A DNA stretch of 64,000 nt from Anaerolineales bacterium UBA3499 (GCA_002377585.1 DFQC01000051.1:6456-70455); one strand, 5' to 3'; counted from the first letter of the stretch, positions 8,464 through 17,705 are shown. The notes: a model not told the origin generated them from the letters alone. Numbers and translations: made by a program.

Positions 8464-8480
8464 TACTACGGGGTTTTTTT
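8456..8480 (+). terminator. Intrinsic terminator (attenuator) upstream of lysW
   Basis: AACCCCGT (8456-8463) and ACGGGGTT (8468-8475) form a perfect 8-bp stem with a 4-base TACT loop. The T-run 8474-8480 follows directly. It lies after the leader peptide and 53 bases before lysW, so it can control transcription into the whole lysine operon. Confidence 0.88.
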
Positions 8481-8533
8481 GATTCTGTTGAATAAGTTTT
8501 GTATAAAATATTTTATAAGGAGAGTATTATCTT

Positions 8534-8719
8534 ATGACTGTTGACAATGTAACTGCAACTAGTGAGTGTCCAGAATGTGCAGGTGAACTCACACTTGACC
8601 AAGTTGAACTAGGAGAGATTTTAGTATGTGATGATTGTGGTGCCGAATTAGAAGTACTATCACTTGATCCATTATCCATTAGTCTTGCCCCACAAGAAGC
8701 AGAAGATTGGGGAGAGTAA
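8534..8719 (+). CDS. lysW: LysW, amino-group carrier protein for lysine biosynthesis
   Basis: A 61-residue acidic protein with two zinc-binding pairs, CPEC (Cys12, Cys15) and CDDC (Cys32, Cys35), ending in the diagnostic EDWGE. LysX joins the alpha-amino group of alpha-aminoadipate to the gamma-carboxyl of the last Glu (Glu61); LysW then carries the intermediates through LysZ, LysY and LysJ until LysK releases lysine. AAGGAGA lies 10 nt before the ATG. It is the first structural gene after the attenuator. Confidence 0.96.
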   Translation: MTVDNVTATSECPECAGELTLDQVELGEILVCDDCGAELEVLSLDPLSISLAPQEAEDWGE

Positions 8720-8748
8720 TGTCTTTTTTGCCGTTTTGAGAGGATATC

Positions 8749-9597
8749 ATGCATATTGGAGTAGTATATTCTAGGTTACGTGTAGAAGAAAAGTGGCTAT
8801 TTAAAGCTCTAGAAAGTCGCGAAGTGTCCTATGAACGACTGTTGGATAGCCAAGCAATTTTACACCTTGACAATGATAATAATGAATGGTCGCGATTTGA
8901 TGCAATAATTATAAGAAGCCTGAGTACTAGTCGCGGATTGTCAATTGCACGAGTACTAAATTCTTTTGGAATACCCACAATAAACCCGTATTCAGTTTCA
9001 GAAATATGTAGTGACAAAGTGGCTACTTCAATTGCTTTAAAAAATGCTAGTGTTCCTCAACCGAAATCATTGCTCGCTTTTACAGTCAAAGGTGCTATCG
9101 AAGCTGGAGAAAGACTTGGATACCCTTATGTACTTAAACCAGTAGTTGGGTCATGGGGCCGACTAGTAAGTCGTATCAACGACCGAGATGCAGCTGAAGC
9201 AATATTTGAACATCGGGATGTTCTAGGTAATTATCAACATCATATATATTATTTGCAGCAACTTATCCAAAAACCAGGTCGCGATATCCGAGCTTTCGTC
9301 ATAGGTAATGAAACACCTGTAGCAATTTACCGCGAATCTGAACATTGGATAACTAATACTGCATTAGGTGCTACTGCAACAACATGCGAAGTAACAAAAG
9401 AACTGCACGACCTATGCCAGAGAGCAGCGACTGCAGTAGGAGGTGGTGTATTAGCTGTGGATCTTCTAGAAGATCCAGACCGCGGTCTTTTAATCAACGA
9501 AATAAATCACACCATGGAGTTTCACTCCACTGTACCACTTACTGGTGTGGATATTCCTGGTATGATCATTGAACATGTAAGGCAGGTGTCGAAATGA
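8749..9597 (+). CDS. lysX: LysX, LysW-alpha-aminoadipate ligase (ATP-grasp)
   Basis: This RimK-like ATP-grasp ligase of 282 residues attaches alpha-aminoadipate to the C-terminal Glu of LysW. Visible elements are the N-terminal pre-ATP-grasp domain, the nucleotide-binding strand YPYVLKPVVGSWGRLVS (about 125-141), RDIRAFVIG (178-186), the metal-binding LLINEINHTMEFHST (247-261) and a short C-terminal helix. The N-H-T-M-E-F-H region fits the LysX/ArgX group that recognises LysW-type carriers. An SD (GAGAGGA) precedes the ATG. The stop overlaps the lysY start by 4 bases. Confidence 0.95.
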   Translation: MHIGVVYSRLRVEEKWLFKALESREVSYERLLDSQAILHLDNDNNEWSRFDAIIIRSLSTSRGLSIARVLNSFGIPTINPYSVSEICSDKVATSIALKNASVPQPKSLLAFTVKGAIEAGERLGYPYVLKPVVGSWGRLVSRINDRDAAEAIFEHRDVLGNYQHHIYYLQQLIQKPGRDIRAFVIGNETPVAIYRESEHWITNTALGATATTCEVTKELHDLCQRAATAVGGGVLAVDLLEDPDRGLLINEINHTMEFHSTVPLTGVDIPGMIIEHVRQVSK

Positions 9598-10631
9598 GTT
9601 TACGTATATCTATTGTTGGCGGTTCAGGCTATACAGCTGGTGAAATGCTCCGCCTGATAATCAATCACCCTGAGCTAGAAATCGGACAAGTTGTATCACG
9701 AAGTAATGCTGGTCAGCCAATGTGGCGACTACACCCGCATCTTCGAGGACATAATCTGCCATCGTTTGTAGATATTGATTCTTTGAAGGAGACAGATATT
9801 CTAATCCTTGCCCAACCTCATGGAATTGCGCAACAAAACATAGCTCATTACTCCGAGATTTCACCTAAAATCATTGATTTGTCTTCTGACTTTAGGCTCA
9901 ATACACTAACAGTCTATGAAAAATGGTATGGTGATGCACATTTAGCACCAGATTGGTTGCCACGATTTGTGTATGGACTTCCAGAGATTTACAGAGAAGA
10001 GATAAGTAATTCTCAATATGTAAGCGGTGTGGGGTGTAATGCTACAGCGAGTATTTTAGCGCTCTTTCCTCTTATAAAACATGATCTACTTATTACAGAC
10101 AGACCCATCATAGCCGAAATCAAAACCGGATCTAGTGAAGGTGGTTCTAAAGCAAACCCAGGCAGTCACCATCCAGTTCGTAGTGGATCAGTTAGAAGCT
10201 ATGCGTCGGTAGGTCACAGGCACACTGCTGAGATACAACAAGTGCTAGGTGTTGAGGATTTGCACATCAGCTTGACTGCAATAGAAATGGTGCGCGGAGC
10301 ATTAGCGACAGTTCATGCGTTTGTAAATCCAAACACCAACTTAAAAGATTTGTGGAAAGCATATAGATCAACATATAAACATGAACCATTTGTACGCATA
10401 GTGAGAGACAACCGTGGCAATTATCGCCGTCCTGAACCAAAAATTATTTCTGGCAGCAACTTTGCTGATGTGGGTTTCGATTTAGATCCTAAAACTGGCA
10501 GAATAGTGTCAATATGTGCGATTGATAATCTAATGAAAGGTTCAGTCGGCACGGCAATGCAATGTGTAAACATTATGTGTGGTTTTGAAGAAACAACCGG
10601 ATTGGAATTTACGGGTCTACACCCGATCTAG
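9594..10631 (+). CDS. lysY: LysY, [LysW]-aminoadipyl-6-phosphate reductase (ArgC family)
   Basis: The 345-residue protein reduces LysW-bound aminoadipyl phosphate to the semialdehyde with NADPH. It has the ArgC Rossmann start ISIVGGSGYTAGEMLRL (about 5-21), the catalytic Cys148 in SGVGCNATA, and the substrate region GSSEGGSKANPGSHHPVR. The length matches the family. Placement next to lysW/lysX argues for LysY rather than a dedicated ArgC, although these enzymes can serve arginine synthesis too. An ATGA overlap links it to lysX. Confidence 0.94.
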   Translation: MSLRISIVGGSGYTAGEMLRLIINHPELEIGQVVSRSNAGQPMWRLHPHLRGHNLPSFVDIDSLKETDILILAQPHGIAQQNIAHYSEISPKIIDLSSDFRLNTLTVYEKWYGDAHLAPDWLPRFVYGLPEIYREEISNSQYVSGVGCNATASILALFPLIKHDLLITDRPIIAEIKTGSSEGGSKANPGSHHPVRSGSVRSYASVGHRHTAEIQQVLGVEDLHISLTAIEMVRGALATVHAFVNPNTNLKDLWKAYRSTYKHEPFVRIVRDNRGNYRRPEPKIISGSNFADVGFDLDPKTGRIVSICAIDNLMKGSVGTAMQCVNIMCGFEETTGLEFTGLHPI

Positions 10632-10638
10632 GAGTTAC

Positions 10639-11451
10639 ATGATGCTTGTTGTCAAAATCGGTGGGGCTAGCGGAGTTAATATTAATTCTATCGTCACTGA
10701 CATCGCAAATCAGACAGCATCTGGTGAGAAATTAATTGTCGTACATGGCGGATCTGAACTAGCTACTGAACTTGGCGAACAACTTGGTCACCCACCACGT
10801 TTTGTAACTTCAGCCAGTGGTCACACTAGTAGGTACACAGATAAACGTACTCTCGAAATCTTTCTCATGGCAACCAGTTTATTAAATAGAAGATTGGTAG
10901 GACAACTACAGAATCTAGGGATCAATGCATTTGGACTTAGTGGATTAGATGGTAGGCTATTGGTTGCAGAACGTAAATCCACTATACGTATTGTAGAAAA
11001 TGGAAAACGCAAGATTCTGCGAGACGATTACACGGGCCGTATTACAAATGTCAACATAGAGACCGTTAGGGCACTACAATACACAGGACATATCCCTGTT
11101 GTGGCACCAGTAGCAATTTCAGACTCTGGTGGAGTAGCACTAAACGTTGATGGGGACCGGGCAGCCGCCCGTTTAGCAGGCGCTATAGAAGCGAATAAAC
11201 TTGTAATACTGAGTAATGTATCAGGTTTATTGAGTGATTTGGCAGACCCTAATAGCTATATACCAAACATTTCAACTAATGATATCGATGATGCGATTAA
11301 TAATATAGCTCGTGGACGCATGAAAAGAAAATTAATCGCTGCACGTGAAGCCTTAGATGCTGGAGTAAAGCAAGTAATTATTGCTAACGGTAAAATAGAC
11401 CAACCTATTACAAAAGCTTTGAAAGGCGAAGGTACCTTAATCAATGGCTAA
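10639..11451 (+). CDS. lysZ: LysZ, [LysW]-aminoadipate kinase (ArgB family)
   Basis: This amino-acid kinase of 270 residues phosphorylates the side-chain carboxyl of LysW-bound aminoadipate. The fold is shown by VVKIGGASG at the N-terminus, VVHGGSELATELGEQLG (34-50) and NVDGDRAAARLAGAIEA (nucleotide site). The open frame continues back to 10579 inside lysY. The start at 10639 is preferred because GGAG (10631-10634) lies directly upstream and the resulting N-terminus is that of the family; a second ATG follows at once (10642). The end overlaps lysJ by 8 bases. Confidence 0.94.
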   Translation: MMLVVKIGGASGVNINSIVTDIANQTASGEKLIVVHGGSELATELGEQLGHPPRFVTSASGHTSRYTDKRTLEIFLMATSLLNRRLVGQLQNLGINAFGLSGLDGRLLVAERKSTIRIVENGKRKILRDDYTGRITNVNIETVRALQYTGHIPVVAPVAISDSGGVALNVDGDRAAARLAGAIEANKLVILSNVSGLLSDLADPNSYIPNISTNDIDDAINNIARGRMKRKLIAAREALDAGVKQVIIANGKIDQPITKALKGEGTLING

Positions 11452-12619
11452 TTCACAGTTCGTAGAAAATAAACATACAAGTGGTGTGTACTACAAACGT
11501 GATATAACTATTGTGCGTGGTAAAGGAGCACTCGTTTGGGATCAGCACGGTGAGGAATATATTGACTGTGTAGCAGGACAAGGGGTAGCTAATTTAGGCC
11601 ACTGCCACCCCACTGTAGTCGATGCAATACAAAAACAGTCAAAAATCTTAGTTACGTGCCCGGAAATATTTTATAACGATCAACGCGCAAAATTACTTGA
11701 GCAATTGTCTGAACTAGGACCAGGATCAATGAAACAAACCTTTCTGTCCAATTCTGGCACTGAAGCCATAGAAGCTGCCATAAAATTTGCTCGTATCAGT
11801 ACAAAACGAACAGAAATCATAAGCGCACTGAGGAGTTTTCACGGACGTACTATGGGTGCACTTACATTGACCGGACAGAAAAAATACAGTGCGCCATTCG
11901 CACCACTTTTGCCAGGCGTCAAACAGATTCCATACAACAATATCGAGGCCCTAAGAAATACTGTTACCCAAGATACTGCAGCAGTAATCCTGGAAATAAT
12001 ACAAGGAGAAGGTGGAGTTAGGCCTGCTAATATTAAATTCCTGCAAGAGGCACAAACTCTTTGCAACGAAAATGGGACTCTATTCATAGTTGATGAAGTA
12101 CAAACAGGGCTTGGACGTACAGGAAAAATGCTCGCCTGTAATCATTACAACATAGAGCCAGACATGCTTTGCCTGGCAAAATCTCTTGGAGGAGGCATAC
12201 CAATTGGTGCTACCTTGTTAGGATCTAAGGTAAAAAACTTGCACGTAGGAACACATGGATCCACATTCGGAGGAAATCCTCTGGCATGCGCAGCATCACT
12301 AGCTGTACTGGAAGTGTTGGAACACGAAAATCTGCCTCAACGAGCCGCAGAACATGGTAAACGCATCATGAAATTAGTTGAGCAATCTAATTTATCTAAT
12401 GTAAGAGAGATACGTGGTTTAGGATTAATGATTGGTATAGAACTAAAACATAAAGTTACTCCTGTATTGAAAGAACTACAACAGAAAGGTATTCTGGCAC
12501 TACCAGCTGGAAATACTGTCTTACGATTGCTACCTCCATTGATTATTGAACAACACCATGTTGACCGAGTTATTGATACAGTTATAGAAGTACTATCAAA
12601 TATCAATAAATCTAACTGA
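11444..12619 (+). CDS. lysJ: LysJ, [LysW]-aminoadipate semialdehyde aminotransferase (ArgD family)
   Basis: A class III PLP aminotransferase of 391 residues that converts LysW-bound aminoadipate semialdehyde to LysW-lysine. Visible are SNSGTEAIEAAIKFAR (102-117), the FHGRTMGAL aromatic stacking region, VDEVQTGLGRTG with Asp217, and the PLP lysine Lys246 in LAKSLGGGIPIGA. Glutamate is the family's usual amino donor. No LysN homologue is encoded nearby for the earlier 2-oxoadipate transamination. It overlaps lysZ by 8 bases. Confidence 0.94.
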   Translation: MANSQFVENKHTSGVYYKRDITIVRGKGALVWDQHGEEYIDCVAGQGVANLGHCHPTVVDAIQKQSKILVTCPEIFYNDQRAKLLEQLSELGPGSMKQTFLSNSGTEAIEAAIKFARISTKRTEIISALRSFHGRTMGALTLTGQKKYSAPFAPLLPGVKQIPYNNIEALRNTVTQDTAAVILEIIQGEGGVRPANIKFLQEAQTLCNENGTLFIVDEVQTGLGRTGKMLACNHYNIEPDMLCLAKSLGGGIPIGATLLGSKVKNLHVGTHGSTFGGNPLACAASLAVLEVLEHENLPQRAAEHGKRIMKLVEQSNLSNVREIRGLGLMIGIELKHKVTPVLKELQQKGILALPAGNTVLRLLPPLIIEQHHVDRVIDTVIEVLSNINKSN

Positions 12620-12645
12620 GTAAAAACCTTTAAAGGAACAATTCG

Positions 12646-13854
12646 ATGTCACTAAACGATTTTGCCATTATAGAAAGCACACTAAGAGAGGGTGAACAAT
12701 TTGTTGGTGCAGACTTCAGTACCGATGATAAGGTGGAAATAGCCTACGCTCTAGCAAACTTCGGAGTCGAATATATTGAGCTCACATCTCCGTGCGCATC
12801 CCCAACATCACTCACGGATTGTAAACTTCTATCAAAACTAGACATCAACTCAAAAATACTCACACACATTCGCTGCCATATGGATGATGCAAAAGTCGCC
12901 CTTGACACTGGAGTAGATGGTATTGATGTTGTCATAGGTACGAGCTCATATCTGCGCGACTTCAGCCACGGAAAATCAATCGAAGAGATTATAGACATCG
13001 CTCAATCCGTGTTAACTTATATAAGGGCGCAAAATCCGTCTTTAGAGCTGAGGTTTTCGACAGAAGACTCATTCCGTAGCACAGAAGATGATCTGATAAA
13101 TGTCTATCAAGCAATCGACCAATTAGAAGTGGTCAATAGATTCGGTATAGCTGATACAGTCGGCGTAGCAACGCCCCACGCGGTATACAACCTCGTGAGC
13201 ACTCTAAGAAATATTACTGACGCAGATATAGAGTTTCATGGCCACAATGACACTGGATGTGCAGTTGCCAACAGTCATTCCGCATTGACGGCAGGCGCCA
13301 CTCATATTGATACAACAGTTTTAGGCATTGGCGAACGTAATGGAATTACTCCATTAGAAGGTCTAATAGCGCGCCTATACGCAATAGAACCTGACTATAT
13401 ACGTAATAAATACAACCTACATCAACTTCACAAACTAAATCAGATAGTTGCGGATAAAGTGGAAATTGAAATACCGTTTAATCATTACATAACGGGATTA
13501 ACTGCGTTTACCCATAAAGCTGGAATACATGCGAAAGCTATACTAAACAATCCTGAGACCTATGAGATTCTTAATCCCAATGACTTTGGTCTTACACGCT
13601 ACATTTCAATCGCACACAAACTTACCGGTTGGAATGCACTACAAGATCGAGCGTCACAATTAGGCATAAAAATAAACCCTGACAATTTGAAGGCTGTGAC
13701 GCACCATGTCAAAAAAATGGCTGATCATAAAAGAATCACGCTAAGTGATGTTGACGAACTACTACATCAGTGGGCAGACAACAACTATCACTTTGATAAA
13801 ACTGAAGGCAGCAGCAAAAAAACAAGCAGTACTAACAGGCAAATTCATAATTAG
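12646..13854 (+). CDS. Homocitrate synthase
   Basis: The 402-residue enzyme condenses 2-oxoglutarate with acetyl-CoA, the committed step of the alpha-aminoadipate pathway. It has the DRE-TIM metallolyase features STLREGEQF (11-19), EFHGHNDTGCAVAN (metal-binding His-x-His-x-Asp) and VLGIGERNGITPLEG. It also has a C-terminal extension ending in a polar Ser/Thr/Lys tail. Homocitrate synthase rather than isopropylmalate synthase or citramalate synthase is inferred from sequence style, length without a LeuA regulatory domain, and the operon. Family enzymes are often inhibited by lysine at the active site. An AAAGGAA ribosome binding site precedes the ATG at 12646. Confidence 0.9.
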   Translation: MSLNDFAIIESTLREGEQFVGADFSTDDKVEIAYALANFGVEYIELTSPCASPTSLTDCKLLSKLDINSKILTHIRCHMDDAKVALDTGVDGIDVVIGTSSYLRDFSHGKSIEEIIDIAQSVLTYIRAQNPSLELRFSTEDSFRSTEDDLINVYQAIDQLEVVNRFGIADTVGVATPHAVYNLVSTLRNITDADIEFHGHNDTGCAVANSHSALTAGATHIDTTVLGIGERNGITPLEGLIARLYAIEPDYIRNKYNLHQLHKLNQIVADKVEIEIPFNHYITGLTAFTHKAGIHAKAILNNPETYEILNPNDFGLTRYISIAHKLTGWNALQDRASQLGIKINPDNLKAVTHHVKKMADHKRITLSDVDELLHQWADNNYHFDKTEGSSKKTSSTNRQIHN

Positions 13855-13856
13855 AT

Positions 13857-15143
13857 ATGTCTATGCAAACATTTGCACAAAAAGCTCTGGCTAAGTCTGC
13901 TGGATTACAAAATGTTAGTATTGGCAGTACAGTAGATGCCCGTCCAGATAGAATATTGTCTCATGATAATACTGCAGCCATTTCAACGATATTCAACCAG
14001 TTTGGTCTAGAAAATGTGTTGCATCCTGAAAAACTTGTAGTAACACTAGATCATGCTGCACCACCTCCTACACCAATACATGCTCGCAACCATGCTGAGA
14101 TTCGTAAATTTGTTACTAGGAATAATATAGAACATTTCTTTGAGATAGGACGAGGCATATGCCATCAGGTTATCAGCGAAGAAGCCTTGATTTTGCCTGG
14201 CCAACTTATTATAGGTGCTGATAGCCATACCACTCATTTTGGTTGGCTTGGAGCATTTGGCGCGGGAGTAGGTCGAACAGAGATCGCAGCTCTTTGGGCA
14301 ACTGGAGAACTTTGGCTGCGTGTACCAAATAGCATATCAGTGAAACTAACAGGTCAACTCAAATCAGGTGTAACAACTAAGGACCTATGCTTGCATCTTA
14401 TAGGACAAGTAAGTTCTGATGGTGGACTATATGCTTCTATTGAATTTTCCGGAGAATCAATATCACAACTCAGTATAGACAGTCGAACTGTAATCCCTAA
14501 TATGATGGCTGAACTGGGAGCAAAAAATGCATATTTGCCACCTGACAAACGGGTTTTTGAATGGCTAGCAAACAAACTAAAACATAGATTGAGCGTCGAA
14601 GACATAAGGAAATTAGCTATCTATCCTGACAAGGGAGCAACTTACTTAGAAGTGATCGAGATTGACCTTGGAAAATTGGAGCCACAAGTTGCAGCCCCTC
14701 ATCAGGTTGACAATGTGCAACCAATTTCAGTAGTAGCTGGAAAACAAGTTGATCAGGTATTCATAGGCACTTGCACTAACGGTAGACTAGAGGATATTGC
14801 AATTGCTGCTGAAATACTAAAGGGCGAAAAGGTTGCAACGGGCACTCGGATGATCATTATCCCTGCATCGAGCCAAATTTTACATTCTGCCGTCAATTTA
14901 GGTTATATATCGATCTTGCTTGAGGCCGGTGCTACACTGGGTACTCCAGGCTGTGGACCGTGCATGGGCAACCATCTAGGCGTACCTGCTGCTGGTGAAA
15001 CATGTCTATCTACAGGTAATCGTAATTTCCGTGGCCGCATGGGAGAACCAGATGCCGAAATCTACCTGGCTAGTCCTGCAGTTGCTGCAGCCACTGCATT
15101 AACAGGTTCAATCACTGACCCTAGAAGCTTGGAGGTGTCATGA
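13857..15143 (+). CDS. lysT: Homoaconitase large subunit
   Basis: With LysU this [4Fe-4S] hydro-lyase isomerises homocitrate to homoisocitrate through homoaconitate. The three cluster ligands are visible as Cys306 (IGTCTNG) and Cys366/Cys369 (GCGPCMGN). The substrate and cluster regions HTTHFGWLGAFGAGVGRTE and CLSTGNRNFRGRMG are intact. The length, 428 residues, is typical of the LeuC-like subunit. The frame begins two bases after the homocitrate synthase stop; ATGTCTATG offers two adjacent starts. It resembles LeuC, and only the operon decides the homoaconitase role. Confidence 0.92.
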   Translation: MSMQTFAQKALAKSAGLQNVSIGSTVDARPDRILSHDNTAAISTIFNQFGLENVLHPEKLVVTLDHAAPPPTPIHARNHAEIRKFVTRNNIEHFFEIGRGICHQVISEEALILPGQLIIGADSHTTHFGWLGAFGAGVGRTEIAALWATGELWLRVPNSISVKLTGQLKSGVTTKDLCLHLIGQVSSDGGLYASIEFSGESISQLSIDSRTVIPNMMAELGAKNAYLPPDKRVFEWLANKLKHRLSVEDIRKLAIYPDKGATYLEVIEIDLGKLEPQVAAPHQVDNVQPISVVAGKQVDQVFIGTCTNGRLEDIAIAAEILKGEKVATGTRMIIIPASSQILHSAVNLGYISILLEAGATLGTPGCGPCMGNHLGVPAAGETCLSTGNRNFRGRMGEPDAEIYLASPAVAAATALTGSITDPRSLEVS

Positions 15144-15655
15144 AATTTTCTGGTCAAATATGGAAATATGGTGATGATATTAACACTGACGTTATTTTTC
15201 CAGGCAAGTACACGTATACACTACGTGATCCCAAAGAAATGGGTAAGCATGCACTAGAAGATCTTGACCCAGAATTTGCTAGCAATGTACAGAATGGGGA
15301 CATAATTTTTGCTGGCAAAAATTTTGGAAATGGAAGCTCTCGTGAACAAGCCGTAGTCTGTCTAAAAGAAGCTGGGGTATCGGCAGTAGTTGCGATGAGT
15401 TTTGCGCGAATATGGTACCGCAATGCAATCAACAACGGTCTACCAGCAATTATATGTCCTAAGGCAGTAATAGAAGCAGTGCACGGTAAGCACGCAACAG
15501 TTGACATAGAGGGTCGAGCCATCAACATACAAGATAAGACTTACAGTTTTCCTCCATTTTCAGAGACAGCCACTGAAATACTTAAGTACGGCGGCTTGAT
15601 TTTATACATACAAAAGAAACTTGCAGATATTGGAAACTCAAAGCCAGCATCATGA
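15140..15655 (+). CDS. lysU: Homoaconitase small subunit
   Basis: This 171-residue swivel-domain subunit completes the LysT active site. Family signs are the N-terminal KYGDDINTDVIFPGKY and the catalytic loop GKNFGNGSSREQA (about 54-66). An ATGA overlap joins it to lysT and another to the dehydrogenase gene, consistent with tight co-translation. It could be called LeuD from sequence alone; the surrounding lysine genes favour LysU. Confidence 0.92.
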   Translation: MKFSGQIWKYGDDINTDVIFPGKYTYTLRDPKEMGKHALEDLDPEFASNVQNGDIIFAGKNFGNGSSREQAVVCLKEAGVSAVVAMSFARIWYRNAINNGLPAIICPKAVIEAVHGKHATVDIEGRAINIQDKTYSFPPFSETATEILKYGGLILYIQKKLADIGNSKPAS

Positions 15656-16659
15656 CTACTAATACAATATGCCTATTGCCTGGCGATGGAATAGGATTAG
15701 AGGTAATTCCAATAGCCACCGAAATACTTGAAGTATTAGATGTGGATCTAACAACAGAAAGTCACCCCATCGGATGGGAATGTTTTAATGAAACCGGTAC
15801 AGCACTACCTAAAAGCACTCTGGATGCGGTAATCCATTCCGGCATAGGTCTTTTTGGAGCAACAAGCTCACCCACTGGTGGAGCTCCTGGATATAGTAGT
15901 CCAATTATTGATTTACGTCAGCAATTAAACCTGTACGCCAATGTACGTCCCGCAAAATCCCTCCCCGTACCATCATCTCGTCAAAACATAGATTTACTCA
16001 TTATAAGAGAAAATACTGAAGGTCTTTATATTCGCTCAGAACATTGGCAAGATCAAGACACGGTGATAGCTGAAAGAAGAATTACACGTACAGGAAGTGA
16101 ACGTGTGGCTCGAACAGCCGCAAAATATGCACTGCAACGTGAAGGTTTACTTACCATAGCACATAAATCCAACGTTCTCTCTTTGTCTGATGGTCTTTTC
16201 CTAGACGTCGTAAGAGATACGGCGAAACGTTATGCACCTGACATAGAAATAAGGGAACAGTTGGTTGATTCGCTAGCTCATGACCTCATTACTCAACCGG
16301 AAAACTATGATGTAATTGTAACTCCAAACATGTATGGAGATATTATTTCTGACCTCACCAGTGCACTTGTAGGAGGACTAGGAGTGGCACCATCTGCTAA
16401 CATGGGTGATAACTGCGCAATTTACGAGCCAGTTCATGGATCCGCACCAGATATAGCAGGTAAGAATTTAGCAAACCCAACAGCTACTATACTGAGCCTA
16501 GCTATGATGTTAGAAGACTTAGGTTATGACAATGCTTCAAATGAACTCAAACTTGAACTTTATAACACCTTGGAAGAAGGAATGTATACTCCCGATTTGG
16601 GAGGAAGTGCAACTACAGAGACAATGCTCATAAGCATCTTGGAGAAGTTAACCAAGTGA
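15652..16659 (+). CDS. Homoisocitrate dehydrogenase
   Basis: The 335-residue decarboxylating dehydrogenase oxidises homoisocitrate to 2-oxoadipate with NAD. The residues LRQQLNLYANVRPAKS (about 87-102) match the substrate-specificity region of Thermus homoisocitrate dehydrogenase much better than LeuB. RENTEGLYIR, AHKSNVLSLSDGLF, TPNMYGDIISDL and the adenine loop EPVHGSAPDIAGKNLANP are intact. It may also accept isocitrate, as the Thermus enzyme does. It overlaps lysU (ATGA) and lysK (GTGA). Confidence 0.93.
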   Translation: MTTNTICLLPGDGIGLEVIPIATEILEVLDVDLTTESHPIGWECFNETGTALPKSTLDAVIHSGIGLFGATSSPTGGAPGYSSPIIDLRQQLNLYANVRPAKSLPVPSSRQNIDLLIIRENTEGLYIRSEHWQDQDTVIAERRITRTGSERVARTAAKYALQREGLLTIAHKSNVLSLSDGLFLDVVRDTAKRYAPDIEIREQLVDSLAHDLITQPENYDVIVTPNMYGDIISDLTSALVGGLGVAPSANMGDNCAIYEPVHGSAPDIAGKNLANPTATILSLAMMLEDLGYDNASNELKLELYNTLEEGMYTPDLGGSATTETMLISILEKLTK

Positions 16660-17705
16660 ATTCAAAAGAACTACTTGTTGGATTACTAAAACATTACAGC
16701 CCTACTGAATCTGAGACTTCTGCCGTCAACTATCTAACAAATTGGATGAATGATGCGGGTTTCGAAACTCAGATTGACCATTCAGGTAACGCTATAGGAA
16801 AAATAGGTACTGGTCCTATATCTATTATGCTATTAGGTCATATTGATACTGTGCAAGGCGAAATACCAGTTAGACAGGAAGGAGACTTAATCTATGGTCG
16901 CGGAGCAGTAGATGCTAAAGGACCACTGGCTGCTTTTGCATCAGCTGCAAGTTTAGGGGCAATACCTGGGGCAACAATTACAGTGATTGGTGCTGTAGGA
17001 GAAGAAGGCGATTCTAGAGGCGCATCATATTTGCTCAACAATTGCGATAGACCTGACTTTTTATTAATTGGCGAACCCAGTCGATGGAATCGAATAACTC
17101 TTGGATATAAAGGATCAATAAGCTATACACTTTCAGTAGATATACCAATCACACATCCTGCGAGCAATACAGATAATGCATGCGAGATGCTAATCTCTAG
17201 TTGGAAATCATTACTGCAGTTTACCAGAGCTTATAACACCCAATATGAAAGAGTTTTTGATCAAGTTACTCCAACAATTCGGTCAATAAATTCGACCAGT
17301 GATGGCATCAGAGATCATGCCCAAATGCACATTACTTTCCGACTACCTGAAGGTTTAACAATCAATGAAATAAAAGACAAACTGCAAACATATGTTACTG
17401 CTCCAGCTAAATTAAACTTAACGCCAGGAGCAGTAGAGGCTTATCGAGCTTCTAAGAATACTAAGTTAGTCCGAGCAGCACTTGCAGCGATACGTTCTAA
17501 GGATGGTACACCAAGTTTTGTAGTTAAAACTGGGACATCTGATATGAATATAGTAGCCCCCAAATGGCAATGTCCGAGCATAGCTTATGGACCCGGGGAC
17601 TCAAATCTTGATCATACTCCAAACGAACATATCTCTCAGTTAGAATATCAACGCAGTATTGCGGTATTACGAACCCTCATGGAAAACATCAGTAATGAAC
17701 GGTAG
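16656..17705 (+). CDS. lysK: LysK, [LysW]-lysine hydrolase (M20 family)
   Basis: This last enzyme of the operon hydrolyses the isopeptide bond of LysW-lysine, giving lysine and regenerating LysW. It is an M20 metallopeptidase of 349 residues. The first zinc-ligand motif is LLGHIDTVQG (His and Asp), then YGRGAVDAKGPLAAF with the bridging Asp, and GAVGEEGDSRGA with the catalytic Glu pair. A GTG start at 16656 overlaps the dehydrogenase stop by 4 bases. ArgE/DapE-like activity cannot be excluded from sequence, but position fixes the role. No terminator with a T-run follows. Confidence 0.93.
   Translation: MNSKELLVGLLKHYSPTESETSAVNYLTNWMNDAGFETQIDHSGNAIGKIGTGPISIMLLGHIDTVQGEIPVRQEGDLIYGRGAVDAKGPLAAFASAASLGAIPGATITVIGAVGEEGDSRGASYLLNNCDRPDFLLIGEPSRWNRITLGYKGSISYTLSVDIPITHPASNTDNACEMLISSWKSLLQFTRAYNTQYERVFDQVTPTIRSINSTSDGIRDHAQMHITFRLPEGLTINEIKDKLQTYVTAPAKLNLTPGAVEAYRASKNTKLVRAALAAIRSKDGTPSFVVKTGTSDMNIVAPKWQCPSIAYGPGDSNLDHTPNEHISQLEYQRSIAVLRTLMENISNER

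Noticed and set aside
8341..8480. Riboswitch, T-box or small RNA (SRP, 6S, tmRNA) before lysW
   Set aside because: No T-box AGGGTGG motif, L-box, SAM, TPP or cobalamin conserved cores, and no SRP or tmRNA signatures. The Lys-rich ORF with alternative hairpins explains the region better.
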